Shown: piece by piece, positions 45,590-59,879 of the stretch
Layout: each line of letters begins with the position of its first letter
How positions within the stretch are numbered: position 1 is the first letter of the stretch
Assembly: GCA_921293015.1 (NCBI GenBank)
Contig: OV121097.1
Span: forward strand, 29,857,429-29,921,428
DNA length: 64,000 nucleotides
Source: Phorcus lineatus
Taxonomy: Eukaryota > Mollusca > Gastropoda > Trochida > Trochidae
Direction: 5' to 3'
The notes under the pieces: model-generated
Databases searched by the model: none
Told to the model about the DNA's origin: nothing
The model's input: the letters and a program-made list of their open reading frames with translations, nothing else
Program-made: the position numbers and the translations under genes

Positions 45590-47335
45590 ATCAATCAACT
45601 TAGAGCGATAGCAGAAGCAACATATCTCCACGAGAAAACACAATTATCTGAAAATGAACTTTTGATAAATATATATAGAATCCATTAATTTTTTACATCT
45701 TCCTTGCCAGCCGTTTATACTGATTGGATAACTTCCTTTTTTGCAAATCTGAGATTAATTCCATAAAAGGTTACAGAGTTCATTTTTTATTCTTCTGTTT
45801 CTTCTGTTTCTTCTGGAATTCATAAAAGAGCATTTTCCTTATTTCATTACATGGTTCACACTGATAACTTGAATATCAAATATTGGTATAAAAAAAAGGC
45901 CATTATGGTTAAATTTGGCAAAACATACAATATTACAATTTTCATAGATACAAAAAAGATACAAAGTGAAAACATAGAAATGAATTAATCAAGGAATTAT
46001 GTAATAGTTTCAATGAATCAGCTTCCAATAATAGTTCACTTATATAAAGGATGCTAGCACTGGTGCAGGGAGAAAGCCCGCAACACCATTGTGGCTATGC
46101 AATGTGTTGAAACCTGCGAGAATCGGCTTGAACTAGCGAACCGTAGATTGTACTGCGATTGTAGCATTGCACGCAAACCTTACTGCGTGTAGAACAGTAC
46201 ACTACTGTAGACAAAGTTGCCGAGCCCTTGGCGGGATTTGAACCTAGGAACTATTGATCCGAAACCAAATCTATCTAAGTTTAAGACTGACATATGTTCA
46301 TGTACGTATAATATAAAGGGAATTGACAAGAGTCTTGGAGTACAGCCAGACAAACCATTTAACACTCTCTCATACCAAAATAATCAACCTCTTGCCCTCA
46401 ATAATGCATATGCTTCATGGCACGGACAAGGGAACGTCATTATTTCTTGTTCAATTGATCTTCATCACCCTGTTCCTAAAAAGTTTGTAATACTCTTGTG
46501 AAAGATATATTGATTCCTGGGATCATGTGAAAATGTATCAGCACATGATAGACTAGTACTTTGCATCTAGAACATGCATTTACGCTCAATTTAGGAGTAT
46601 TAACAACTCTAATGGGCTTGTTTTGAGTTTGTTACAGGATGATATTGATCTTTGATTCATTAATTACAAATTGAATCTTCCCTTAAAGGGAAGTTGCAAA
46701 AATGGATTCAGAATCTGAAAAACGTGGTTGTACATGTTAGGGCGAAAAACAACAACTCCATGTAATCGATAATTATTCTATTTACATTATTACATTTTTA
46801 CGCCTACCGTTCACGCTTCTGTAGATTTATATGATTTTGTACTATTTAAATGAATTTGATGGTATTCTCAACCATATTAAACTACTGTAGTCATCAACAT
46901 AACAGATGAAATGATTTTACATTTCTCTAATTGTCTGAGCGATATGATGACGTTACAGCATACGTTTGACTGTGCGAAAGTTATAGCGATGCATCAAAGT
47001 GTACAAATGAACCATTTAGAGTTTACAAATGCCCATTAGCTACCAACTTAGACATTTTCATTGCCCTTAATTGACATGAAAACCTGATGAAATAGACATG
47101 TACGCAAATGGGAAGCTTTCAATCGTTTGATGAACAATTTATCAGCTCGTTTTCCGTTTAAAGTCTGAACAGAAATGTTGATTAACTTCACACTTGGTTA
47201 GATCACTGCTTTGAACGTCCTCACTGAACTCAGGGGTATTATGTCGAGGGTAGGGAAAACTAACGGTGCGATACACTGATCTTTGATATCCCATTGAGTT
47301 AACATGTAAATTACTTTTTATCAATGTATATTAAT
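45590..47335. repeat. Segmental duplication family 2, copy 1
   Basis: Homologous blocks include ACACAATTATCTG (45639), AACACTCTCTCATACC (46361), CAATTGATCTTCATCACC (46453) and a conserved block at 47130-47270 (GTTGATTAACTTCACAC, GTTAGATCACTGCTTTGAACG, GTAGGGAAAACTAACGGTGC). A SINE interrupts it at 46063-46260. No protein-coding signal. Confidence 0.75.
46063..46260 (-). mobile_element. tRNA-derived SINE, family 1
   Basis: Better-preserved copy of the element at 5598-5800. The right end, GGCGGGATTTGAACCTAGG, gives a B-box on the minus strand. It is inserted in duplication family 2, copy 1. Confidence 0.75.
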
Positions 47336-49399
47336 GATTAACTAGTATATGCTTTTATACTGCACAGGCAACAGTGGATAAGAGTCATTAACTTTTCATA
47401 TTGACAAAATCAATTATTAATTACTTGACGTATTTTTCGAAAAAACATGATGTGAATGTTTAATATGATATTTGGAAAGGAATTAACGTGTGATAAAAAT
47501 AATTCTTATGTACGAATTTGAGAAAGTTTCAATATGATTAATGCTTGACATTGTTTGTTTCATGACATTGATCTTTTTTGGAAAGTTAAACCATGGTTTT
47601 CTTTATGATCTCTCTGATTTTGGAGATTATTTAACAATTTTGATGATTATTCAACAGAGAGGTTGCCTTAACTTCCATTATTGATGATTAATTGATAATC
47701 TGTTTGATAGGCTCTTAGACTGAATACAGTAAATCGAATTGCAGTTCGGAAATACTTTTTATTTGATGTTTAGGACCTGAATAGATTAGAATAGGAATAT
47801 ATGACAACGATTATTTAGACTTTATAAAACTTAAGATAGAATATAATCTTTACCTCCAAAGAAGGTCACGAAACACCCCTATCCCCAGAACGTCATGACG
47901 AACTGAGGCATGGTATCATCTGCTTCAGACACTAGATATCTACATCTCGCATTAAAGTCAGTGCAGTTGGCAGATAGATGAGATGTTAGTGACGTTTGCA
48001 AGGTCTAAATCACTTTTATAACCCTATGGTGTAAACCACCTCTCCAGACGTGAAACTTGATTTTAGATATCAGACGAATAAGCATGAAAGAACAGTACAT
48101 TCTTGTGCTAGAAAACCTAAAGTTGAGAGACAGAAGATGCATGAAACCTATCAGATGCATAGACCAGTGGGAATATACAAATCGTCAGCCAGGGTGATAC
48201 AAATAGTCTTAGATGTAACAGACAACTGGTAAGTTCAAGTCATGGGTTAACCGTGTCAAGCTTTGTTAATCATTAACATTTAATGTGAGATGATCTGGAA
48301 ACAAAGTTTGTATATATGTAAACAGCTTACTATCAAACGTATATTTACTTGTGATGAAACCTTGATTAATGGTGAACATTGCATGGTAAAATTGGGTTGT
48401 AACCTGAATAACTGAAATGAACTTCTACTTTCGTTAGAAAGTTTAATTTTATTTCGCAATTATATTAACCGTTGTTAAAAACGTTATGAAAGACTATACC
48501 TGTGATATGAAAATATTGTTCTAAAATGAAGAACTGCGAGTCTTGAACATAAACAAGTATATATATGATCAAGAAATAGCTGTAAAACAAATACGCAAAC
48601 ACGTTCTTTCGTATTTATCAAAACCACATATTTTCCTGACCTCATGGAGAAAACGAAATCTCTGTGTGTGTGTATAAATACATGTATCTTTATATATCTT
48701 CTTTGCAAAGGAAATGTCAGTAAGTGAATATAATTTCCATTTACTTTTTCTTGTTTCAAGCTATACATATTGAATAGATATTAATAACTTTAAAGTCTTT
48801 ACTTCCCTGGTTTTATTTCTTAAGCTCCCTATTTTATTATCCATTTTGATTATTAAGAAAATATTTTCCTTGAAACAGCTCTGTAAAAGCAAAACTTATT
48901 TTTCATCCGAGAGATAACGTAACGTGTTCTTGACTGAAAACTTGATTTTCAGAAGAAATTGTTCATTAATTAAACTAAAATACGAATCCTGGTTGAATTC
49001 ATGATCCATAGTAAAGGAACATCATACCCATTCATTCATATCACTTTGATAAATTATAAAATCATATGTTTCATTAATATTTAAATGGACCCGAAAAACT
49101 ATAATAGAGTATGTAATTTGAAAAAGTCTTCCTTATTATTTGCGTATGGCTGTTTAGGCATTTCCCATAACCGAATATCATTCTTAGTAATAACATCCCA
49201 AAAAAGAATTAACGTCGTAATGATTTGATTTTTGAATTGCCAGATACAAACAATAAAAGACAATAAAAATGTATTTTTTTTAAAATTGTAACATGACAGG
49301 AACAAATATACAATACAATAAACAACAAGTTATCTTCGTTTTTAGAACCTAGATTCACCACATCCGAAACTACTTTTAGACTTTAAAATCTTTTTTCTG
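47336..49399. other. Spacer within duplication family 2
   Basis: No exon recognised. Several frames of 60-94 codons occur but show no family similarity or splice context. Confidence 0.4.
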
Positions 49400-51015
49400 T
49401 GTCAGTAAACTTAGAGAAGCAAATGATCCTTTCAAGAAACACAATTATCTGCAAATGACCTGACGATCAGTGTGCACTTAATCCTTCAACTTTTTCATTT
49501 CTCTTTACTCGCCTGAATACTGATTGGATTATTTTGGCGCATCTAGGCTTAATTTTACAGAAGGTTATTTGGTTCAGTTTTTATCCTCTGTTTTATAAAG
49601 GTGATAAAAGAAATTACTTCTCATTTCCCGTTTACTGTTAGTGGTTTCAGGTTTAAAACAGAAGACAATCTCAACATGATTTGTGAATATCCAATACAAA
49701 TGTTAAAACAAGATCATAGTTTATTATAAAATAAGCTTAAATTTAAAAAAAAAACTATTTAAAAAAATTGATAAATTATTTTCTCTTTACGTTATATGTT
49801 TTGCATTGTCTGTTTCTTTCTAATTCTATTTCTTTTATTTATTTTTTCAGAAATAGACCATCGATATTGAGCAACCATAATTGACATATCATTTTCCTAA
49901 AGTTAAAAGAAGGAAGATGTGTTGTTAACAGATGATACAAAATTCACTTAATTCGGAATATAAGTAAAGACAGATTGTCCAAAATTCTCAATTAGTCTGT
50001 CTATATAGGTTCCTTCCAAAAAAAATTTTTTTTAAAAGCTGGGCTTTATTTTTTTTCTATTTCCTTTAATAATTGTTTTTACTAGTTGGAAAATGAGCTA
50101 ACTACAAGGATTGCTTCTTAAATAGGATTTTCTATGAAATACACACGATATAATTAAATGATATGAGTAATGAATCGCAGTGTAAACCTAGACAAAATAA
50201 TTCCTCATCACTCCTGATATCAGCTGATCTGTTTATGGAAGGAATTATGGAAGGTAAAATGTCACAGAAAAGATTTCTAAGATCAGAAAGGAGTGTTACT
50301 GATTTTAATAAATTTTCGTTCGTTTTCATTGGGGTAAGCATACATAACTTACATGAAATTTTTTTCGCTTTGCTCTCATACAAAATTTTAAAATTTTTAA
50401 ATTCTAACACAGCAAACCATAAACAAGGAGCAATTTATGAAAATCAACAAGAAGAACATCCTGTTCCAACTTCCTTAGTAAAATATTAAACTTATACATT
50501 GGTTTCATCTTGCCAAAAATATAGCCAGATGAGTAACTGCATTCGTTACCAATATGTAAATCTACGATTGTTATATCTTATCATTTCTAATTCCTAAACA
50601 GGCAGGGATTTCAACATACCATCGACTATCATTCCTCAAAATAATCAAAGTCATTTCCGTTTTGCAACATTGGTTTGACTGTATGAAGTTGGCCTGTCAG
50701 TCTAGGAAAAATTTTTGACAATGACAAATTTACAGAATACTTTTCAAAATCGTCGTTAGCCGCTTGAAACATTCATTATACATCATTGAAATGTATGCAA
50801 TTTGGGAAGCTTTTAATTTGTTTGTGAACAGTTTGTAAGCTCTTGTCCATAAGAAGCCTGATGAGCAAAGATTTTTCAGTCCACATTTGGTTCGATCACT
50901 GTTTCGTACGTCCTTGCTTAATCCTTATGTCAATTTCGGCGGGAATGGAAAACTAATGATGCTTACCAATGACCTTTTATACCTTTTGGGGGTTTACATG
51001 TAAATTAGGTTTCAA
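49400..51015. repeat. Segmental duplication family 2, copy 2
   Basis: ACACAATTATCTGCAAATGA (49439) and ACTGATTGGATTATTTTGG (49518) match copy 1 at 45639 and 45719. The block at 50820-50960 (TTCGATCACTGTTTCGTACG) matches the conserved block of the other copies in degraded form. Confidence 0.7.
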
Positions 51016-52499
51016 GTGATGCATTTGATGTATGTCCTCTGGTTCCCAGCTTAATTTTCACATGTCATACTGATCATTGGTTTTTTCCAATCTTATCAAA
51101 ATGTCCAAATGACTTATCAATAACTTAACAATGCATGCATTAAAAGAAAAATGGAAAATTTTGAATAGTTTTACATGCCAATCTATTGGTGCTTATATTA
51201 AAATTTAAAAAATTCTTATTTACCTAAAATGTTAGACATAGCTCCATGACGTTAATCTCTTGGAATGAAATTCAACCATTGATGTTTACTTCATTGTGTT
51301 AAAGGAGTTTCTTGTTCTTGTCATTAGATTTGTGTGTTTTAAGTTTTTGTTCCAAACTATTGTATTTCATATCTAGTGTATTAAAGTCAATTAACTTGAC
51401 TGGTTCAACATCTCGTTAGAACTAAGAACACAGTATGAAGCTAACCAACTAAATATTTTAGATGCAAGCAGATTATGGTCATTTTAACAATTTAGCACAA
51501 ACAGCTATGGGACACGTGTAATCTGTCAATCATGTTAATGACTTTTCAGCAACCATGGCTCATTTCCGTATATCAACCTAAAAAATAAATATGACAAGTC
51601 AAGGTATTGATTGGTCAATGCAAAATGGATGGGCTAGTTCAAGTCTTATACTTTTGTAACACAGTAAACACAAGTTTGCCAGTAGTAAATGAAGCTTTAT
51701 TTTTACTCGATGAAACTATTATGTTTAAAAGAAGGGGCAGCAACATGTTTTTAAGATGAATAAAGTGATCTCATAAGATAAAAAAATGTTTTCAATTGAA
51801 AGATCAATCAAAAGATGCAGTTTTGCAAGGATCGGTTAGGTTATGTAAATGAATTTCCCTGCTTCAAATGATTAACCTGCTTTCACACAAAAATGGCCGT
51901 CAGTAGTTTTTGCTTGATATTTGATTATTTCCTGATAACTACAAATGATCAGGTTCAGTATTTAGATTTTTCGGTCCTCTGAAAAAAACATTTTTTACAT
52001 AAACTAATGTTTATGGGAAAATTTAAAAAAGAAGTTAATCTTTCAAAAACGTGCTATGCGCTACTGTCCTTTTACTTTATTATAACGTTACTATTCTGAC
52101 GAAGTAAATATTTTCAATAATAACATGTTTGCAGTTGAAAGTGAAAAATAATTGTTACATTGATTAAACTGTTTCTATAGTACGATGACTCAAAACAAAT
52201 CCTGTCTGGAAATGTATTCACTAAACCATCAGCGAAAATAGCTTTCCAGCTCGAGTCGTTGAACGAGTCTTCCCTTCCTCTATCGTTCAGTCTTTTATAA
52301 AGCATATTTCAAAATAAAATGAAAGAGACATGAAGCTGCGTATAAGTAGAAATGGATGAATCATTTAAATCAGAAGTTAGTGGAATTGTGGGCGTGTTTT
52401 TCACTACCCTATTGGGTGCCGCGATTTAAACACCTTCTCTAAAATGCCGATACAGAGTAGCACAAAGTTAGTCATCTGAGAATAATATATAGGGAATCG
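51016..52499. other. Spacer within duplication family 2
   Basis: AT-rich, no supported gene. Confidence 0.4.
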
Positions 52500-54265
52500 A
52501 CAAGACGGCCTCACGTTGAGTCTTGCCAGACAACCCATGTAACACTCTCTCATAACAAAATAATCAACCTCTTATCTTTAATAATGCATATGCTTCACGG
52601 AACAAACACGAGAAGAACATTAATTGTTGATCAATTGATCTTTATTACCATATCCCGAAAGTGTTGGACATGCTCTTGTAATAGATGTATTGATTGTTGT
52701 GTCTATGTGTGAAACAGTTACGACACATGGTGCATTTTTCATCTCAAAACAGGCGTTAAACCTCAATAAGGTAGCATTAACAACACTGATAACATGCGTT
52801 ACATATGATCTGAGTTTATGGACAGGGCTTTTCAATCTGGATTACTTAATTGCAAAAATTGAGGTTTTCATAAGCTCTGCTGCAAATTTCGATTAGATGA
52901 ATAATGTGTTGTGGGTTATCATGTCATGATTACTACATTATTTGGTAAAGTTTCTAAAAGTATTTGTTTCTCCTATTGATTTATGCATTAGTTTCAGAAC
53001 TATAGCTATGATATTGCAAAAATTAATATAATTGACACATTGCTTTTTTAGTTAGAAATAGGGTAGACGTGTTGTTGTCAAGAAAATAAACTCAATTGAT
53101 TCAGGATGTACAGTTTAAAACAGATTGTCCGAAAAAGAGAGGAAAACACTTTCTTCATCAATCAATCTGCCAAAAAAACACACTCTTGAAATAGCTACGC
53201 TAGCATTTAATTAAAAGCCAAGTTTCGTTCAACTTCCTTTTTTCGAATATCACTTACCATGGAATGCAAATAAATGAGCTATAATATAAGTACATACAAA
53301 GTTTCTATTCCTCAATAATCATATATATCACCCCAAATAAATGATTTAATACGAAGTGGTTTTGTCTTCAAAGTGCAAAAATTTTATGACATGTAACAAA
53401 CGTCAACATGTTGCTAAAATTTCCTTCGTTACCAACGACTTGATTAAAACCATAATTCTAAAAATAGTCATTGAATTCTTTTCTTTTTTATTCCTTTAAT
53501 CAATATCTGTGAATTGTCAAAGCATATTTTAATAAAGTTGTTTGTTATATCAGGCGTTCAACCTATTGAACGGTCGACTTTATATTCATATGAAGTCCAG
53601 AAACTTGACTTGTTAAATTTGAAAATATGCGTTGATCGATCATACCGAGAATATCATCAATTGTATGTTAAATCATTCTATATACTTAACAATATGAATC
53701 AACTTGTCAAATCTTTTGTTATATAATATAGTAAAGCTAGAGAACTGTAGCAAAAAGAAACATTTGTTAGCAATAGTCATTAACTATTTTTAATAACGGA
53801 ATTCCTTACCATTGGCTTGTTGCTCTGATCTGGTTGATCTGGTAACGCCTTAATAACATATGATAAAAATTAACCGTTGATGACTACTCAATACGTTTAT
53901 TCATTCGAAACAAAGATGATGCATTTATTGCCCTTAAGTAACATGCAAAATTGAGAGAAAAATGCACTTGATTGTCTTGCATTATCAGCATGGCTAACAA
54001 CACAACTTGGACGCTTATAATCTTTTGATGAAAATTTTATCAGATCGTTTCCCGTTTAAAGTCTGAACAGAAAACGTTGATTAACTTCACACCTGGTTAG
54101 ATCACTGCTTCGAACGTCCTCACTGAACTCTGGTGTATCATGTCGACGGTAGGGAAAACTAATGGTGCATAGCATTGGTTTTTAACATTGAGTTTTCATG
54201 TACACGCCTTTTCAGTTGATGCATTTAATATATCCTTGATTAATCATCATTTTATACTGCAAAAG
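52500..54265. repeat. Segmental duplication family 2, copy 3
   Basis: Anchors AACACTCTCTCATAAC (52541), AATGCATATGCTTCACGG (52583), CAGATTGTCCGAAAAAGAG (53120), and a well-conserved block at 54030-54170 that closely follows copy 1 (AAAGTCTGAACAGAAA, GTTGATTAACTTCACACCTG, ATGTCGACGGTAGGG). Confidence 0.78.
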
Positions 54266-54280
54266 TATTGTTAATTATAG

Positions 54281-54886
54281 TTGTCATATTTCGTTTTCTT
54301 CGAAATCAATAATTCATTTATTTTTCCACTAGACTGGAATGTAAAATGTCAAGAAAAAAATAGACATTTAATCATTTTCGATGATCTTGGATTGAGTTTT
54401 ATTTGGAAATTTCAAAATTTTAAAAACATCTTTTGGCTAAAATCAGTTGTTAAAAGTAAATTAAAAGATACCTTTCAGCAAACATGGATATCAACAATTG
54501 AAACCTCTTCAAAAGCAACAACTTATAGTGTTTTTAAAAATCCATCTCTCAATTTTGAACAATACCTAAACTCCCTGCACTACAATAACTTGTTGAAATT
54601 CCGAACTTCTAATCATTATCTCCCAATTGAAACAGGTAGATGGCGTCGAATCCCTGTTACTGACAGGCTATGTACTCTTTGTGATTTAGACGATATTGGT
54701 GATGAATTTCATTTTTTATTTTTATGTCCGAAATTAGAACTAGAAAGAAAAAAGTATATTCACAAATATTTTTATATCAGACCAAATATGCACAAAATGA
54801 AAATTCTGTTTAATACCAAAAAGCTAGGAACTCTAAGAAAATTGTCATTATTTTGTAAAATCATCATGTCGCATTTTAAGAGATAA
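54281..54886 (+). pseudogene. C-terminal fragment of a non-LTR retrotransposon (LINE) ORF2
   Basis: A 201-codon open frame. From about residue 18 on it resembles the region after the reverse transcriptase in LINE ORF2 proteins: LKDTFQQTWISTIE, EQYLNSLHYNNLLKFRTSNH, LPIETGRWRRIP and a C-x2-C-x9-H-x4-C zinc-knuckle-like motif (RLCTLCDLDD...FHFLFLC). The first residues probably belong to flanking DNA, so the Met at 54281 is not a true start. The endonuclease and reverse transcriptase domains are absent, as expected of a 5'-truncated copy. Confidence 0.85.
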
Positions 54887-55027
54887 CATATTTAACCTTA
54901 GAATAGCATGTCAGCCTTTTATTGCATTGTAATGTATCATGTATCATTGTATATATATATCCATGTACCTCTTATGCTGCAGTTTGCAGCCTGAGTGTAA
55001 TAAAGTTCAGTTCAGTTCAGTTCAGTT
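54887..55027 (+). mobile_element. LINE 3' UTR and (TTCAG)4 tail
   Basis: After the stop, about 110 bp of 3' UTR ends at AATAAA (54999-55004), directly followed by TTCAGTTCAGTTCAGTTCAG (55006-55025). A short tandem tail in place of poly(A) is typical of CR1/L2-like elements. Together with the frame upstream it marks the right end of the insertion. Confidence 0.82.
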
Positions 55028-57409
55028 AAAGTTTTCATCACATTTTCACAAACTTTGCCATTATTTCTTGTATATACTATAATTGCGGTTTGTTACATAC
55101 AATCATACATGGTTAAATCAAAATTAAGAATCCCATGAACTAAAACGGCAGATGGTTTAATTTCTTTCATAAGTATAAGCGCAAATGCCATCAGAGTTCG
55201 TCTTTACCAGATTCCGCATTTTTCGGAATTACGCTCATTAGCATATCACACGAAATTCCAAATAGCCACCGTTTCGTGAAACGCTTAGAGCGAACACGTT
55301 AAAGGACTTTATCTTTCAAATATACAACTCTCTTACCATCATAGCTCGATGAATAAAAACAGCAACACTTTGAATTACATTTTCATTTAAACAGTTCAGT
55401 AAAGACGAACATTTATCAATTGATGGACGAATAGAATAGAACTCTTTAGTCCACTTTTTACGTAAAGTATCATAAGCTTCATCATATTATTATGGTCGTT
55501 TATTACTTACCTGATACCAGTACTAAAGGTGTCATGATATATTTCTAGGACTAGGTAGAGAGTTTCGTAATGAGGTACATGCATATAACCTGTCCCATTG
55601 TATATTATATGTACAATCCACAAGATTTTCAATCGCGCAGTCAAGTGTAATTCAAGCAATTCCAAATTTTGTTTACGGATCATGACAGACAGACAGACAA
55701 TGTTTATACAGTATTCAAGGCCATGGACCAAATTACAATAACTATTACAAATCCACGTGCTGCTGGTAAACTTGTAACAAGATACAAGTTACAGGAATTG
55801 GACAAGCGTCCGTAAAATACCTGGACGATTTCAACAATTTTCATAAATACTATATAATCAAATTTCTGTATTTAAAACTATACAAGCTATTGAATGAAAG
55901 TTTCCATATTTCGCATTTTACGAGCCTGCAAAAGGAATTTAGCAATATTGCATGAAGCAAATCAATTCTATGTGGACAAAATAGTTAATATAAAAAACAG
56001 TATCGAACTTTTTACATGTTATCATACTTCCTACGATATAAAAAACAACATTTGTTTTGAAGTCTCTTAGACACATTAAAGGTAGACCGAGTGAATGTAA
56101 AAGGAGATGTGGCAGAAAATCTTCATATTATGTATCGCATTACGATTTGGTTACAGATAACAATTGCATTTTATTGGTTATAACATTATGACAACACAAA
56201 AGCCTAAAAGGATCCCTCCTTGACTACATGATGACTTTAAACGTTGAATCATATAAATGGGCATACCCGACGAGCATAGTTTGTACTCTTCGAAAGAAAG
56301 GTTGAACAACAGATGTTCATGGTGTATCAGATCACTGAGACCATTCGATTTTTTGACTAAAGTAATTAGAATTAAGAATGTTGTGGGTGTAACAGACGTC
56401 TGATTAGATGTTAGAAGTTATAGATTATTCCTATCGAACTTTAACATTGCGAGTCAAGTTGCCAACAGATGTATGTGTATAGTTCATATAAGGACAGCTT
56501 TAGAGACATATTTGACATCAGTTAAGGAAAAGCATTCATGGTAAATAAATGTTTGTTTGATGAAATTTTTAACCAAAAATAAGATATATAATTCTTTGAT
56601 AAGAACATAACATAACATAACTTTGAAAATATATTGAGCCAATAATTTCAATAAATAAACAGATATATCAATACGTATTCTAATACACAACATGAAACTT
56701 TTGCAAATTATAAAGTAATATCAGAAACTGATAAAAATATAAATCGATCCATTATCCTACAACTAGCATTTTTACACATTTATCAATGACATTTATATGA
56801 AATGACCAAAATGACAAAAAGTGAAAACTTTTTAAAAAGAAATGTCTTCCCATATTTTGATCGGCTATCAAGGCAATGTGTCAATATATATTTTAAAGCA
56901 TATGTATATCAGCTAAAAAGAACTGTTCAACAAACCTTCTTTGTTGCCTTTTAAATCTTTCTAAATTTCTTGCATTTTGTAAAGAGCTCTTTGAAAATTT
57001 CTAGCGAAACAGAAGTTGAATTAAGTAACATTTGGAAACCATAATCACTTGTAAGTTATCTAAAGCCTCATTACTAGTCTTATAAAGATTTTTACAGCAA
57101 AATACTCAATATTACAATTAATACTAAAATCGATGGTATTCACAAATACTTTGTGCATTACCAACTTTGACTAATCTGATTTTGCAAGAAAAATGCGGCT
57201 ATCACTTGATAGTTTTAGGATCGAGCAACGCTTTCATTAGTTATTAACGAAGTGCCAGTGCAATATGGCAAGCAGGGAAAGATTGTGAGATGTAATTTCT
57301 TGAAAAATACAGGATAAGCTTTACATTGGAAAAGCGAATCAAATGTGCCTAACGTCATCATTGTGGAAATACAGACACATTTATCTGAATGGCATGTTTA
57401 AGTAATGAA
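55028..57409. other. AT-rich spacer, nothing recognised
   Basis: No exon, RNA gene or repeat with clear limits. A short ACAGACAGACAGACA run lies at about 55684-55698. Confidence 0.4.
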
Positions 57410-58935
57410 AAAAGAGCAGTATATGTAACGTGCCAACACTTCGTTTTCATGCCAGAAATATCATGTAACACTCCCTTAACAAAACAATCAGCTTCTTCCC
57501 TAAACTAATTCATATCGGGTTATATAAGTATACCTTTCAAATATATAGCTCAACTATGTGGTGCGTGTGGTTTATTTCGTTCAAGTATTCATAAAGATGC
57601 AGTAACCTATTCTTATTTTTTCTGGTGGAATTCATATCGCTTTTGGTAGATTTTGAAATGTATGTTCCTGAAATAAAGAGTTGATGAACATTTTTGAAAA
57701 AGGTTCTTTTATATTTCGAACTCAGCAATAAGGTTCAATTAAAATGGAAGAAATTGTAATCATCTTCTGCACACAAAAATGTAAGCCTAGAGGGCAATAC
57801 GAAATAAGTAATGATGATTAAACTTTTAAATAATCGTTCATAGAGAATTATTGATAGACAATCTCAATCTGTTTGTCGATCTTCTTTCTCTACAATGCAC
57901 CTTATACAACAATAATGGTTTATTTCTTTATTAACCATATGCATATATTTAACAAAATAATGGGGGAAAAGTTGTTAATTAAATTGCCATTAAAACATGT
58001 TAATAAATCTTTAAGCATAATGACTAACTTCTTCTGTCAGCATATCTTATTCAATTATGAAGAAAAGTGTACGTTTTAGACAGGAAAAACTAACATATCT
58101 TTATAAACCAGGCTTCGTCGAATTTTACATTATAAACTTTTATTCGTCCAGGGTAAAACAGAAAAAAATTACATTTTAAAAGTAAAAGTTATTTCCTTTA
58201 CATCCATCCGAGGTTTGATCAAATATAGTCATATACATGTCTATTTGTGAGATTGCGACCGTATCTTTTGATCTTGTGAATTGTATCGTACATGAGGTAA
58301 GAAAGGACTCATTTAGGCCAACACCCATTCCTTCATGTTATCTATTCCCTTAACTATCCTTGTCAATGCACCTGATAACTTTTACAAAGGAAAGATTTAG
58401 TTTGAAAAAACAACAACACAATTTGTTGAGCCATTACGAGTAAATGTCTGATTTACAAAATTGAAATAGCTTGAGAATAATACAGCAGTGATAAATGGTT
58501 ATGTGCCAGAATGAATAGCATAGGAAAAAAATGATTGTTCATTAAGCATTAAACACGTACTCTACCCTATTCACGGCTGTGGTGTCTTACATTAAAGAAA
58601 GAAATAAGGAACAACTTAACAACATACTTTAAAACTTCAATGGTCAACAGAAAAAGAAAACAGTATTCTACACACCAACGTGTGGACAATTTAATAAGCT
58701 TTAGACAAACTATTACCCAATTGATGAACAATTCATGAGCTCGTTGTACGTTTCAAGTCTTTACAGAACGTTAATTAGCTTTACACGTGATAACACCGCT
58801 GTTCTTACACATCCTCTCTGTACTGTGCTGTTTCGAAGAGGGTGGTGGGACAGGAGGTCGGTTGAACTGATGATGCACACAATGCATATCTTATTTCTCT
58901 GATAGAGTTCCCATAAAAATTGCCTTTAAATTTAT
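57410..58935. repeat. Segmental duplication family 2, copy 4
   Basis: CATGTAACACTCCCTTAAC (57463) aligns with the AACACTCTCTCATA anchors of copies 1 and 3. The block at 58720-58860 (GATGAACAATTCATGAGCTCG, GTTAATTAGCTTTACACGTG) is the degraded conserved block. More diverged than copies 1 and 3. Confidence 0.65.
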
Positions 58936-59879
58936 GATTTGATTCATTTATACATCCATGATTACCTCTCAATTCCCCCGTTTGGTCTCAGTTCTTTAAT
59001 GTTTTGAAATATCAAAATCACCATTAGAAATGTCCAACAGCAGTCATTTTACATATCTTTGAAAAGATCCTTTAAAACTAACCATACCTCTGATCATTAA
59101 AGTAAATATCTTTATAGTTTTTATTGCTGTAAAGAGATATGAGATATCTAGGATTTCATAAACGATATATATCATATTTCTACTGTTATAATCGACGCAA
59201 CAGAGCCCTATATTCCCATCTCTTGTCAGCATAGTTGTAAAAGGAAATTTGCATTCAACCTTTGGTATATTTAAGTTTCAGTGGTGAACATAAGCTTGCT
59301 CACGTTCTTTTATTACAAATCTAATGCAGACTTTTTTCTCTTACAAGTGTGATTTTATTTATCAATTTTATTTCCTCTTGTCTCTCACGCAACGATTTAA
59401 CAGGGAATAAGACAGCAATAAAAGCTCAAACAATCTATAATTAGCTGCCAACATACATCAATATAACATATATAGATATTCATTTAATTGCTTATTAGCA
59501 CAGATAAGAAAATCTATATCTTCAAATCAACTTCAAATTACTTAAGGAGGAAATATACGGCAATAATTTACAAATAAGATAAACGATTTTGATCACTTAA
59601 CAGCACACAAAGACCTCAGCATTTACAGAATATTCAATCAATTTTAGAAATGGAATAATAGTGTTATATAAAAACAACAATGTCTTTTTGTATATGACAG
59701 TCAGAGCAGGTTAAGGAAGAGAATGTGCGTGTTAAGTTGCAGACAGAAAAGATTGACAGAATAATGTTTATTGAAAGAGAAAATTAGAGGGGAAAAAATG
59801 GAACTTCTGATTGAATAGAGATTGAAATACAGAGTTTTGTGAAGTTGATAAATATGTAATGAGCAAAAGAGCCGTATCG

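Noticed and set aside
50163-50489. 108-codon plus-strand frame overlapping a 92-codon minus frame
   Set aside because: Both strands are open over the same bases, neither shows a known domain, and the stretch lies within a duplicated non-coding unit.
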